This document shows positions 8,018 to 16,872 of a stretch of 64,000 bases of DNA, piece after piece. The position numbers and the translations under genes are program-made. The notes below the pieces were generated by a model that saw only the letters and a list, made by a program, of their open reading frames with translations, was not told the origin of the DNA and did not search any database. This DNA is from Thermoplasmata archaeon (GTDB lineage: Archaea; Thermoplasmatota; Thermoplasmata; Thermoplasmatales; Thermoplasmataceae). How positions within the stretch are numbered: position 1 is the first letter of the stretch; each line of letters begins with the position of its first letter. Location of the stretch: assembly GCA_021820525.1 (NCBI GenBank), contig JAKADM010000001.1:62001-126000 (forward strand), read 5' to 3'.

Positions 8018-9650
8018 GAAGATCACACTGAGGAATGCCATTGCCCACAATGGTAAGGCAGACGTGGGAAGCGTTGTAAACAAGTTGCTTGGAAGTTCTC
8101 CCGAATTGAAACCAAAGATAAGGGAGATAATGGTTGAAATCAGGGCAGCTGTTGAAAAGATAAATGGGATGAAACCAGAGGATCAGATTGAACTGGCAAA
8201 AAGTGAGTATCCGGATATACTTGTCGAGGAAAAGAAGAGCAATGAGCACCCCCTGGCTGAACTTAAAAATGTCAGGGGAAGAGTTGTAATGAGGATGGCT
8301 CCATCTCCGTCAGGTCCTCTTCACCTTGGGCATACAAGAATGTGTATACTCAATGATGAGTATGTGAAGAGGTACGGGGGAGACCTGATATTAAGGATCG
8401 AGGATACAAATCCAAACAACATATATCCGCCGGCATATGAAATGATACAGGAGGATAACAGATGGCTTGGAGTGAATTTCACAAAATTCATAATCCAGTC
8501 AGAAAGAATACCTCTGTACTATGAGAAGGCGGAAGAACTCATAATGATGGGAAAGGCCTATATGTGCACGTGCAAGGTTGAGGATTTCAAGAAGGATCTT
8601 ATGAATTCACAGGCATGCCCTCACAGGGACATAAGGCCGGAAGAACATCTCCAGCTGTTCAGGGATGTGGTAAGTGGCAAGGATAGGAGTAAATCGCCTG
8701 TTCTTATAATTAAAACAGATCTTTTCCACCCAAATCCTGCTGTTAGGGACTGGATCGCTTTCAGGGTTATTGAAACCCCTCATCCACATACAGGGAAGAA
8801 ATACAGGTTCTATCCACTGATGAATTTCAGCGTGGCAGTTGACGATCACGAACTTGGATTGACTCATGTCATAAGAGGTTCAGACCACATAAACAACACT
8901 GAAAGACAGAAATACATCTTCAAATATTTTGATTGGCCTCTTCCAGAATATTTTCACTACGGTATGATCCACATAGGAGATGCCATACTGAAGACATCAC
9001 TGATGAGAAAGGGCATAGAATCAGGAAAATATGTGGGTTGGGATGATGTGCAGCTTGCAACCGTAAGGTCTCTGGCAAAGAGAGGCTACAGGAAGGAAAC
9101 ATTCAGGAAATACTGGGTTGATTCCGGCTTGAAGGATGTTAATTCCGATTTCTCGTGGGATATATTCAATTCCATTAACCGGCTCTTAATTGACAAATCT
9201 TCAGACAGATACTTCTTTGTTCCTGATCCAGTGGAAATTAAAATTGAAGGCTCACCTGAAGCAACATCCAGAATACCCCTCTATCCAAATGAAGAATCGA
9301 GAGGGTACAGGACATATAAGGTTGAAAAAAATCCTGTAATTTCAGTGCCATCCGGTGATATAATGGGCCTGAAGGATGGGGATATCATAAGATTGAAGGA
9401 TCTATACAACATAAAAAAGGATGGGGATCATTTCATATTCGCTGGAATGGAGAATACTGGCGAAAGGAAGAAGATAATTCAGTGGGTTGGGAAGGATGCC
9501 CAGGAATTCAGCATTCTAAAACCCGATGGAACCACAGACAGGGGCCTGATTGAATCTCTATTGGCAGGAAAGAGGGGCATTTTCCAGATGGAAAGGTATG
9601 CCTTTGTAAATGTGATTGGAGACCATACGGGATTATATCTCCACCGCTAA
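8001..9650 (+). CDS. gltX: Glutamyl-tRNA synthetase (archaeal GluRS)
   Basis: The 549-residue protein carries the class I motif APSPSGPLHLGH (HLGH at 108-111) after an archaeal N-terminal extension of about 90 residues, the segment LRIEDTNP typical of GluRS/GlnRS, and a C-terminal beta-barrel anticodon-binding region of the archaeal/eukaryotic type. The KMSKS-equivalent is degenerate (LMRKG). Archaeal GluRS is usually non-discriminating and also charges tRNA-Gln, which GatDE then amidates. The start is TTG 8001: GGTGA stands 5 nt before it and the frame overlaps the GTPase gene by 17 nt. Confidence 0.95.
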   Translation: MSSQIEKITLRNAIAHNGKADVGSVVNKLLGSSPELKPKIREIMVEIRAAVEKINGMKPEDQIELAKSEYPDILVEEKKSNEHPLAELKNVRGRVVMRMAPSPSGPLHLGHTRMCILNDEYVKRYGGDLILRIEDTNPNNIYPPAYEMIQEDNRWLGVNFTKFIIQSERIPLYYEKAEELIMMGKAYMCTCKVEDFKKDLMNSQACPHRDIRPEEHLQLFRDVVSGKDRSKSPVLIIKTDLFHPNPAVRDWIAFRVIETPHPHTGKKYRFYPLMNFSVAVDDHELGLTHVIRGSDHINNTERQKYIFKYFDWPLPEYFHYGMIHIGDAILKTSLMRKGIESGKYVGWDDVQLATVRSLAKRGYRKETFRKYWVDSGLKDVNSDFSWDIFNSINRLLIDKSSDRYFFVPDPVEIKIEGSPEATSRIPLYPNEESRGYRTYKVEKNPVISVPSGDIMGLKDGDIIRLKDLYNIKKDGDHFIFAGMENTGERKKIIQWVGKDAQEFSILKPDGTTDRGLIESLLAGKRGIFQMERYAFVNVIGDHTGLYLHR

Positions 9651-9654
9651 ATTT

Positions 9655-9906
9655 TCATCTTACGGGGGGCTTTTTTACATGTTCCGGGAAAATGTGCAGG
9701 AGGACTGCGTCCCCTATGGCCCTGACCCATCTGTATGGAATTGATACGGGAAGGCCATCCTCCACAAGAACCGAATTGGTTTCCTTAATCAGAATTCCAG
9801 AAATAGATTTTGAATCTGAGTCAAGAATTATATCGTAAACATTGCCTACAAGAATGCCCTTTTCTGTATAAACTGGAAGGTCAATAATATTTTTCATAGT
9901 TTCCAT
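9655..9906 (-). CDS. PRC-barrel domain protein
   Basis: An 83-residue protein that is essentially one PRC-barrel: IIDLPVYTEKGILVGNVYDIILD, then a strand pair ISGILIKE and IPYRWVRAIGDAVLL. Such small archaeal proteins bind RNA-processing or membrane complexes, but no specific partner is known here. It is the last gene of a run tfb-guaAA-PRC on the minus strand, 5 nt after the guaAA stop. Its stop is 4 nt from the convergent gltX stop. Confidence 0.85.
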   Translation of the reverse strand: METMKNIIDLPVYTEKGILVGNVYDIILDSDSKSISGILIKETNSVLVEDGLPVSIPYRWVRAIGDAVLLHIFPEHVKKPPVR

Positions 9907-9911
9907 TAGAA

Positions 9912-10478
9912 TCAGCTTTTACAATATTCTATGAAGGATTTGAACATTTCCCTTCCAAACATGGTGTTCTCGACTTCCGGATGGAACTGCACACCGAAGA
10001 GAGGCCTCTTCCTGCTGTAGAAAGCCTGGACGCCACAGTTTTTTGAACTTGCCGCAAGCACAAATTCCTCTGGCAGCTTTGTGATTTCATCATTATGATT
10101 TTCCCACACAGTTATTTTTTCAGGAATTCCATTAAAGATCCCACCATTGTCCACAAACCTGACCTCCGTCTTTCCGAATTCCGGATATGGAGCTTTCCTC
10201 ACCTCTCCCCCAAGATGGAGCGCAGTAAACTGGGCACCCACACATATTCCGAATACTGGCAAGGATGTGTTATCAATTATTTCGGATATCTTACCAAGCT
10301 TGGGTATTTCCCCAATTATGCTTGGAGCACCTCCGGAAAGGACCCATCCATCCGCATCCTTTACGGAGAGAAAATCGGCATCATTATCAATTATTTCTGA
10401 ATTCACACCCAGCTGTTTCAACACACGCCATTCCCTGTGGGTCCACTGGCCACCATTGTCCACAACATAGATCTTCAT
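9912..10478 (-). CDS. guaAA: GMP synthase glutamine amidotransferase subunit
   Basis: The 188-residue class I amidotransferase has VVDNGGQWTHREWRVL at the N-terminus (archaeal GuaAa signature), the nucleophile Cys in VFGICVGAQ, and the His/Glu pair in GVQFHPEVE. It supplies ammonia to a separate ATP-pyrophosphatase subunit (GuaAb) that is not in this window. The gene starts 2 nt after the TFB stop, consistent with one transcript. Confidence 0.92.
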   Translation of the reverse strand: MKIYVVDNGGQWTHREWRVLKQLGVNSEIIDNDADFLSVKDADGWVLSGGAPSIIGEIPKLGKISEIIDNTSLPVFGICVGAQFTALHLGGEVRKAPYPEFGKTEVRFVDNGGIFNGIPEKITVWENHNDEITKLPEEFVLAASSKNCGVQAFYSRKRPLFGVQFHPEVENTMFGREMFKSFIEYCKS

Positions 10479-10480
10479 TT

Positions 10481-11401
10481 TTAATCTTGCATGGTTATGC
10501 CAAGCCTGTTAATTATCTCTTTATATCTTGTCCTTATGGTTACTTCCGTTACACCAGACATCTTTGAAAGATCAGCCTGAGTAACCTTGCTTCCACTCTT
10601 TTTGCAGGCCACATAAATTATTGCTGCTGCAAGGCCAGCCGGTGTTTTTCCATCCTTGATCCCCGCAGCATCCGCAGAAAAATATATGCTCATGCCCTCG
10701 TCAGAAACTCTCTTTGGAAGGTTGAGCTTTCTGGTAAAGTATGTTATGAAATACTGTATATCCGGCATCTTCTGCTCCATGTCCAGTTTTCTCGCCAGTT
10801 CCCTGTAATACCTTCCTATCTTCTTTCTCTCAAGGCCAAGCTCATCAGCTATTTCAGACAGTGTTCGGGGGTAGCCATAATTTCTGAAAACTCCATATAT
10901 TAAGCTCGCCACAATATACTCTGTGTTCCTTCCTCTGGTAATCCTTTTTTCCATTGCCTCCTTGAATGTCTTTCCGACCATTTCCCTCATGTCATCTGGC
11001 ATGCCAAGCCGCGAAGAAAATCCGTTAATGTACTGTATGGCCTTTATATGTCTTCTTTCGTTTCCATTGTTAACCTTGCTGAGGCTCTGGGCCTTCAACA
11101 ACCTGTAAACACTTTCCTTGCTCCTTCCCTTTATGACTTTTCCTGTTCCATCATATTTCCCTGTTGATATTTCCGTCCTCAGATTCTTATCGTGGCTCAT
11201 AAATGTGTTTGTGTTGGGATTGCGAGATACTAACTCTCCGTTATCTGAATCCCCTGAAAATATGGTTGGATTTTTCTCTATCAGGTTTTCTTCAAGAATG
11301 GCACCACAATTTCCACAGAAAACTTCTCCTCTGGAATAATCGGTGAATATCTTGTCAGAATTGCATTCCCTGCATTTTGTGGAAATATCTGATTTTTTCA
11401 T
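10481..11401 (-). CDS. tfb: Transcription initiation factor IIB (TFB), paralogue 1
   Basis: The 306-residue protein has an N-terminal zinc ribbon (CRECNSDKIF..VFCGNCG), a B-finger/linker region, and two cyclin-like repeats (from about residues 110 and 205), ending in a helix-turn-helix VTEVTIRTRYKEIINRLG that binds BRE. It is the more divergent of two TFB genes here: the linker is shorter and the second repeat has substitutions (RVSDEGMSIYFSADAAG). ATG 11401 is used; TTG 11404 is the alternative. A TATA-like CTTATATTTAG lies about 18 nt upstream. It heads the guaAA-PRC transcript. Confidence 0.92.
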   Translation of the reverse strand: MKKSDISTKCRECNSDKIFTDYSRGEVFCGNCGAILEENLIEKNPTIFSGDSDNGELVSRNPNTNTFMSHDKNLRTEISTGKYDGTGKVIKGRSKESVYRLLKAQSLSKVNNGNERRHIKAIQYINGFSSRLGMPDDMREMVGKTFKEAMEKRITRGRNTEYIVASLIYGVFRNYGYPRTLSEIADELGLERKKIGRYYRELARKLDMEQKMPDIQYFITYFTRKLNLPKRVSDEGMSIYFSADAAGIKDGKTPAGLAAAIIYVACKKSGSKVTQADLSKMSGVTEVTIRTRYKEIINRLGITMQD

Positions 11402-11592
11402 CAACCATCAAAACTAAATATAAGTTTTTCACTATATATATTTATTGAGAGAAACTGAATTATTTTTTGTTGAGATGAATTTAAAATAGGATTCATGCCT
11501 GACATGTTAAGGTGTTTGCTGATATGGCAAAACTCAACTTTAATAAATATTCACACTCACTATTTAAAAAAATTTAAGTATATTACGATATG

Positions 11593-11602
11593 TTTAAATA
11601 TA
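11593..11602 (+). promoter_or_regulatory. TATA box of the gar1-tfb operon
   Basis: TTTAAATATA is centred 26 nt upstream of the gar1 ATG, so the transcript is predicted to be leaderless or nearly so. Confidence 0.5.
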
Positions 11603-11623
11603 GGTTAACCATACTATTAATAT

Positions 11624-11839
11624 ATGTTTAAACCACTTCCCGTATTCCGTTCCATAAACAGAGAGTTTGTGGTAAGAGGGGTAAGTGTGGAGATGATGAA
11701 TAAGCCTGTATTCGACCAGTTTGGAAAAAAGATCGGAAAGATTGTTAGAATAATGGGACCCGTTAATGATCCCATGGCAGTGGTTGCAATCAACGATCAG
11801 ACACCGGTGGATGGGGACAAGCTGTTTGTCAAGGTTTAG
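11624..11839 (+). CDS. gar1: H/ACA RNP protein Gar1
   Basis: A 71-residue protein with the Gar1 core: [28 protein letters not shown] (family consensus G.v..IfGPv..P...V). In archaea Gar1 joins Cbf5, Nop10 and L7Ae in H/ACA particles that guide pseudouridylation. The gene is immediately upstream of a TFB gene, an arrangement seen in other archaea. It lacks the eukaryotic glycine/arginine-rich tails, as expected. Confidence 0.85.
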   Translation: MFKPLPVFRSINREFVVRGVSVEMMNKPVFDQFGKKIGKIVRIMGPVNDPMAVVAINDQTPVDGDKLFVKV

Positions 11840-11853
11840 AGAGGTGTTTTAAG

Positions 11854-12789
11854 ATGGATGATAAGAACAAGAAGAGTATTGAGCAGATTGAGAAGTGTCC
11901 AGAGTGTGGTTCAACTGATCTATCGAGAGATTATGAAAGGGGTGAACTTGTATGCAATAAATGCGGAATCGTTATTGATGACAGTTATATAGACCAGGGA
12001 CCGGAATGGAGGGCCTTTGATTCTGAACAGAATGAATCAAGGGCGAGGGCAGGGTCCCCAATGACATTTACCATACATGACAAGGGTCTTTCAACGGATA
12101 TTTCATGGAAGAACAAGGATTCATATGGAAAGTCAATTCCAACAAGGAACAGGGCTCAGCTTTACAGGTTGAGGAAATGGCAGAAGAGAATAAAGGTCTC
12201 CAACGCAGCTGAAAGAAACCTTTCACAGGCGCTTCAGGAGATGGAAAGGATGGCTTCCAATCTGAGTATACCTAATGATGTGAGAGAAACTGCTGCTGTA
12301 ATATACAGGAGGGCAGTGAAGCAGAATATGATCAGGGGAAGGAGCATTGAGGGTGTTGTTGCCGGGTCCCTATATGCAGCATGCAGGATAACCAATGTTC
12401 CAAGGACTCTTGATGAAATTGCATCCATAACAAGGGTAAAGAAAAAGGAGATCGGAAGAACATTCAGAATTATGAGCAGATACCTGCAGTTAAATATATT
12501 GCCATCAAAACCTGAAGATTATCTAAACAGATTTTGCAGCAAACTAAAACTTTCCATGGAGACTAGGAAACAGGCTGCAGACATTATAAAGATGGCCCAG
12601 GACGGAGATCTCACTTCGGGAAAGGGTCCAACAGGAGTTGCTGCCGCAGCAATTTATATTGCATCAATCCTCACAGGAGAAAGGAGAACTCAAAGGTCTG
12701 TTGCAGAAGTGGCAGGTGTAACTGAGGTAACAATAAGGAACAGGTATAAAGAATTAACTGAGAAACTCAATCTGGATGTTCAGGAATAA
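11854..12789 (+). CDS. tfb: Transcription initiation factor IIB (TFB), paralogue 2
   Basis: A 311-residue canonical TFB. The zinc ribbon [16 protein letters not shown] is followed by the conserved linker [11 protein letters not shown] and [10 protein letters not shown], typical of the main housekeeping TFB, then two cyclin folds, with [17 protein letters not shown] as the BRE-binding helix. GAGGTG lies 8 nt before ATG 11854. It follows gar1 by 14 nt. Compared with paralogue 1 at 10481 it is closer to the general TFB consensus, so it is probably the housekeeping factor. Confidence 0.95.
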   Translation: MDDKNKKSIEQIEKCPECGSTDLSRDYERGELVCNKCGIVIDDSYIDQGPEWRAFDSEQNESRARAGSPMTFTIHDKGLSTDISWKNKDSYGKSIPTRNRAQLYRLRKWQKRIKVSNAAERNLSQALQEMERMASNLSIPNDVRETAAVIYRRAVKQNMIRGRSIEGVVAGSLYAACRITNVPRTLDEIASITRVKKKEIGRTFRIMSRYLQLNILPSKPEDYLNRFCSKLKLSMETRKQAADIIKMAQDGDLTSGKGPTGVAAAAIYIASILTGERRTQRSVAEVAGVTEVTIRNRYKELTEKLNLDVQE

Positions 12790-13040
12790 TCCAGATCATC
12801 AATTTCTTTGATTAATTCATAGCATTTCAATATTTCGTCTGTAATGCTGAATATGTTACCTGTTTTTTCAGTTTCAGTGTTAAAAATTATTTTTCCATCA
12901 CACAATAGAAACACACTTTTCTGATCATTTTCCTGTCTGCATGAATCCATCATCATCTCCAGTATTTTTTTGTCATCTTCGATTTCAATCCTTATCTTCA
13001 ATGTGCTGGAATAGTCTTGTAATATTAAAAATATATTCAC
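12780..13040 (-). CDS. Small hypothetical protein (86 aa)
   Basis: Frame starting at GTG 13040 with beta-strand/helix alternation ([35 protein letters not shown], a C-terminal helix [15 protein letters not shown]), which could be a small PAS-like or roadblock-like fold. No motif is recognised. A TATA-like box 20 nt upstream suits a leaderless transcript, and the 3' end overlaps the convergent tfb gene by 10 nt. Its coding character is moderate. Confidence 0.5.
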   Translation of the reverse strand: MNIFLILQDYSSTLKIRIEIEDDKKILEMMMDSCRQENDQKSVFLLCDGKIIFNTETEKTGNIFSITDEILKCYELIKEIDDLDYS

Positions 13041-13053
13041 AGGGACACTTACC

Positions 13054-13067
13054 TTAATATTTTAATT
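13054..13067. promoter_or_regulatory. A+T box between tRNA-Leu and the 86-aa gene
   Basis: TTAATATTTTAATT is nearly palindromic. It is centred about 30 nt before the tRNA-Leu 5' end and about 20 nt before GTG 13040 on the other strand, so it may serve both directions. Confidence 0.4.
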
Positions 13068-13089
13068 CCAGTTTGAAATAGAGATGCGG

Positions 13090-13174
13090 GCGGAGGTTGC
13101 CGAGTCAGGTCAAAGGCGACAGACTCAAGATCTGTTTCCGCAGGGGTTCGCCGGTTCGAATCCGGCCCTCCGCA
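13090..13174 (+). tRNA. tRNA-Leu (anticodon CAA)
   Basis: Acceptor GCGGAGG pairs with CCTCCGC (13167-13173). The anticodon arm ACAGA-CTCAAGA-TCTGT gives CAA. A long class II variable arm (TTCCGCAGGGG region) and T arm GCCGG-TTCGAAT-CCGGC are present. CCA is not encoded. The accessory island begins just downstream. Confidence 0.95.
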
Positions 13175-13413
13175 TGTTTGTGAGGAAGTATTATAAATTT
13201 TCTATTTCATCAGATTATTACACTCTGTATGGAATTTCTATTGCTTTCCAGATTAATCAATTATCAGTCCCCTTTTTAATAGATTTTTAGTTTCTGTTAA
13301 ATGTTATTTTTACACTATATGTATGATAGTGCTTTCTCCCAGGATGAAAATGGCGTTTGAGTATTCATAAAGCTGATGATTTTTATTTATTGAGGAGGGA
13401 TTGAAAATTAAAA

Positions 13414-14713
13414 TTGGGTCATCTGACATTTGTGTGGGTTCATGGGTAAAGCTGTAAGTTACTGCATCTGAAATATATTGCAGTCTTCAGATGCTCCATG
13501 TTCCTGTATCCGAATGCCATCTTCTCTATCAGTGCGATCTTTGAGTTCATGCCCTCTGCTCTTGCATTTGTTATACGGTGAACGAAATAGTTCAGTATGC
13601 TGGCAAGATGGACTTTCATCATCCTTGCAACATCCTTCATTGCATCCACTGATCAATGAATGACCATGAATACCAGCTGTCCCAGTATTTACTTCCCTCC
13701 TCCGGAGTTGGCATATTCCAGAGATTCCTCACATTCTCCTTCATCGAATATGCCTTTCCAGTCAAGAGATCAGCCTTCCTGAGTTCATTATATGTCTCCC
13801 TGTATCTCTCAGGGAGATTCTCTGAGGAGTAGAGCCAGATGTATCTCGTTCCATTGAGATCCATTATGCCCTTCTCCTTGAGTTTCCTGTTCTCCTCTTT
13901 CATTGTTTTATCCACTGCCTCGTTCACATGCCTCATCACATGGAATCGGTTGAATAGGACCTTTGTTGAGGCATCCGGTACGTGTTCCATCGTAGACGAC
14001 ATGATGGGATCCCACATGTCCATTGAAACTGCCTTTATGTTAGCAAGCTCTTCTCTGGAGAGCGTTTCATAATACTCATCCAGTGATTTCTTCTTCCTTT
14101 CGTATGAGATGTAATCAACACCGTTGTTTGTCATATCATAAACAGGGGTGATGTATCTGTGCCCTTTTTTGTATGATTTCTCATCTATACCCAACACTGA
14201 GGACTCCCTTCTTTCTGTCCGTACCCTTCTCCAATGCTCTCTCAATGATGTGACATGCCTTCTGGCTGAGACATGCATAATTTCTGTGAAGTTGTATGTA
14301 TCCATATTCTGAAGCATTCTTATTGACCCTGTCTCGAATCTTAATGTAAACACTGATGTCTTCTCGGTCCACGGCATAACTCCCTCAAGGATTCCATGCT
14401 CAGAGCAGGATATCCTCGGAGGAGATGCATGTATAAATGTCATGAATTCAATGCTGTCAAGACCCCTCCACACTCTCTCGCTTAGGTGATCCTCGACCAT
14501 GCATTCCTTCCTGCATTTGGGGCAAAGAAGCCTTTATCCCTTTTCATGAATTATGTATATCTCCACCTTCTTCTTCACCGCGTCAAGGGAAATACTCTCT
14601 ACCTTCCATGGCAGTTTCAGTTCAAGCAGTGCTGAATAGATCTCACGGTCGTCCATGAAATATTATACAAAAATATTAGATAAAATTACCCACATGAAAG
14701 TGGGAAGAACCAA
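13414..14713 (-). mobile_element. Decayed ISL3-family insertion sequence
   Basis: An imperfect terminal inverted repeat of about 26 bp bounds the element: TTGGGTCATCTGACATTTG at the left and the reverse-complement form TTGGTTCTTCCCACTTTCA at the right, both followed by TGTGGGT (18 of the inner 24 positions match). Inside is a single minus-strand transposase frame of the ISL3 (IS204/IS1001/IS1165) type, interrupted by a nonsense codon and a frameshift. No clear 8-bp target duplication was found at the ends. Confidence 0.7.
13440..14656 (-). pseudogene. ISL3-type transposase, inactivated
   Basis: Translation begins at ATG 14656 (MDDREIYSALLELKLPWKV). A TAA interrupts it at about residue 41 (HEKG-stop-RLLCPKCRKEC, within the zinc-ribbon region). 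It then runs open for 287 residues with the DDE-type segment VLGIDEKSYKKGHRYITPVYD, AVSMDMWDP and the His-rich FNRFHVMRHVNEAVD. A frameshift near 13645 moves the C-terminus (DAMKDVARMMKVHLASIL..NARAEGMNSKIALIEKMAFGYRN) to another frame; that end is the diagnostic ISL3 C-terminus. The element cannot transpose by itself. Confidence 0.8.
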
Positions 14714-14941
14714 ATTTATTAAATCTCTGATCTATCTTTCTTTAATTTTGGGCACTTATTTTCTCTAAAAGTTGTTAAAATGAAAAGGAAGCATGTCTAT
14801 CAGTAGTACAAAGTAAGACTAAATTATAGAAACTGTTCAATATTGAGAAACGTTAAAGATACAAAATGAGTATCGGATTCTTGTTGTTAAAGTTGTGAAA
14901 AATCCCTGAAAGTTAATATAATGTCAAATTATTAACAACCT

Positions 14942-15196
14942 ATGGGAAGAAAATCTATACGTCCGAATATCCCGGTAGAGAAAATTTATCCAAGAGAAAT
15001 TGAGGAATGGAAATATAAAACCTTTTCGATGGAATTTAGTAAGGAACAGGCTATACAATTATCAAGAGAACTTATTGAAGCAGTAGAGAAAACAAATGGG
15101 CAGAGAATCAGTTTGACTTTATTTCTGAAGAGAAAGACACCAGTAGTTACAATATCGTGGATGGAAGGCGCCTATAATGGTGTAGAAGATGAATGA
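14942..15196 (+). CDS. Small hypothetical protein (84 aa)
   Basis: Starts MGRKSIRPNIPVEKIYPREIEEWKYKTFSMEF and contains a predicted helix (KEQAIQLSRELIEAVEKT) followed by strands (ISLTLFLKR, PVVTISWMEG), so a compact fold is plausible. No family is recognised. It stands alone in the island between the ISL3 remnant and a broken gene; no SD is evident, so a leaderless start is likely. Confidence 0.5.
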   Translation: MGRKSIRPNIPVEKIYPREIEEWKYKTFSMEFSKEQAIQLSRELIEAVEKTNGQRISLTLFLKRKTPVVTISWMEGAYNGVEDE

Positions 15197-15479
15197 TTGA
15201 CAACTAGCAAATGTATTCATTTTGGGAAATTGGTTAAATCCATGAGACGTGGTCAAAATAGTTGTTGAAAATGAACAGCAATAATGGATTCCACTCTGAA
15301 TCCAAATTCTAACTGATTTGTGAATTCAGTTGCCCGATATCAGTTGACAGAACAACTATTGCGGAGATTCACCTGTATTTTTTTCCATTGCCTCTTTCAC
15401 GGTATCAAGCAGTAGGTAAGGCGCAGAAAGCTCCATTGGATAAAAGAATGAGGCCGGCAGGATCTTCACGTATAAACAT

Positions 15480-16184
15480 TCAGGTATGAATGCGGTACTA
15501 TTGAGAAGCAATATCAAGCCAGCCTTCAAATTCATCATCATCCTTCATATTTTCTGTGAGATCAAGAATGTACTGGACACCACTATTCTAGTCTTCCACT
15601 TCCGTGAAATACGCACTGAAAATGAAGATCTGATACATTACAGTGACGTCATTGATGCCACCGTTCTCTATATAATCATCAATTATTGATACAGCCATTC
15701 CCCAATAATCATTTGTGATCCTTATCCGTATATCCGTGATAACTGATGTGTACTCATAGGGCTTCAATTTCCTGGCTGCCTATAACTCATCCAGGCATTC
15801 AAGATTTTCGTCTCCAAGTGGATATTCAAGCATTATGGAGCGAAGCAGGTTGATCGATTGGATATCAGGTTCTGCCTCCTCCCATTTCTTCAATATTCCG
15901 TCAGCTTCCTCGGCGGTTTTGAAGGAAAAACCATCCAAATTCATCATTACTATGCTCATTATCAGGATATTTAACCAGTTTTCATCAAGATCAATTGATC
16001 TGTTGATTAATTCAAGCGATGTTTCAAGATCTCCATCCAATAGGCATTCCATAGACCTGAACATGTAAAGCACGTAATCGCCGCAGTTCATGCTGATACA
16101 GGAATCAAGAAAATGCCCGTTGAATACATGATTATGGATTTCCTCAGGTATTCCTGGATCACCCTCATTGATGTGAACGATCAT
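15480..16184 (-). pseudogene. Broken hypothetical gene with three in-frame TAG codons
   Basis: The first 134 residues (MIVHINEGDPGIPEE..) contain helical pairs resembling TPR-like repeats (LDGDLETSLELINRSIDLDENWLNILIM). After TAG at 15782-15780 the same frame stays open for 63 codons (AARKLKPYEYTSVITDI..YFTEVED), then TAG at 15590-15588, 29 codons (NSGVQYILDL..WLDIASQ), TAG at 15500-15498, and finally TGA at 15482-15480. The reading frame is thus intact except for amber codons. The plain reading is a decaying gene inside the island; readthrough is discussed in the findings. The function is unknown. Confidence 0.6.
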
Positions 16185-16194
16185 TCAAAATTAC

Positions 16195-16440
16195 TCATTT
16201 TCGGCCATTGAAAAGTATCCAAAAAGGGCCATTGAATATTTACCACCCCCTGCATTTTCATGCAGGAGATGGTAAATGCGCTAACAGCGGAGGATTGGCA
16301 TATGTTCAGGGCGATGAGGGAACAGAGAATGACCATAAGCGAGATAGCAAGGGGAACCAAAACAAGCAGGAAGACAGTCAGAAATACATCGCAATTGATG
16401 TTCTCTCTTTATTTTTTGGACACTTACAAGAGAGAATATA
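16195..16440 (+). mobile_element. Left-end remnant of an IS21-family element
   Basis: Two direct copies of GGCCATTGAA (16203-16212 and 16227-16236) resemble the multiple terminal repeats of IS21 elements. They are followed by an IstA-like N-terminus (LTAEDWHMFRAMREQRMTISEIARGTKTSRKTVR), a helix-turn-helix that then loses its frame. A hairpin at 16239-16276 sits at the predicted start (7-bp stem CCTGCAT/ATGCAGG inside TTTACCA/TGGTAAA). The remainder of istA and all of istB are missing. Confidence 0.55.
16239..16276. repeat. Nested inverted repeat (hairpin) at the IS21-like remnant
   Basis: TTTACCA 16239-16245 pairs with TGGTAAA 16270-16276, and CCTGCAT 16249-16255 with ATGCAGG 16260-16266, around a TTTC loop with a 3x3 internal mismatch. 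It overlaps the likely start of the IstA fragment. Confidence 0.7.
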
Positions 16441-16528
16441 TAGAGATTAGAAGATATAAGGGGGAGTGCAGTGATATGGATGGATATGCCCTCTTCAGAC
16501 TGTGTCAGGTACATCTTATATGAGTCCC

Positions 16529-16759
16529 TTATAAGACTTTGTCATCTCCGAACCTTATGAAGAGTTCGGATGTTCTCTGTGAGATCATGTCACATGAAGC
16601 GAGATATCTTGCAATGTTTCCCCCATACAATATGCCCACCTTCCTCATGGATGTTTTGTCAAGTTTGCGGTACAGTATTAAGAGAGCTACATTGTTCTTG
16701 TCATAGTAGGATTTTACCTAATAGGCGTATTCCTTGTTTCTGATCTTCTTGTATCTCAT
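16529..16759 (-). pseudogene. Small broken frame with an in-frame TAG
   Basis: ATG 16759 opens MRYKKIRNKEYAY, then TAG at 16720-16718, then the same frame continues VKSYYDKNNVALLILYRKLDK..GGNIARYLAS..FIRFGDDKVL to TAA 16531. Replacing TAG by Trp or Gln gives a natural-looking 76-residue protein. I do not recognise it. It may be a transposon passenger or a former host gene. Confidence 0.4.
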
Positions 16760-16872
16760 GAATGATGTAATGTGCATTAATACATTATGATATAACTCCT
16801 ATCATTCCATAAAACAAAGGAAAACACAAGAACATAATGCTTAATTGTTGGGGAATTTAGGAGTTTAGGTTG

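Noticed and set aside
11450-11535. Possible C/D box guide RNA (GATGA and CTGA elements between the two tfb genes)
   Set aside because: The C box does not fit RUGAUGA and the spacing of the CTGA copies is irregular, so it was not annotated.
13406-14721. Target-site duplication of the ISL3-like element
   Set aside because: The flanking octamers differ (AATTAAAA and ATTTATTA).
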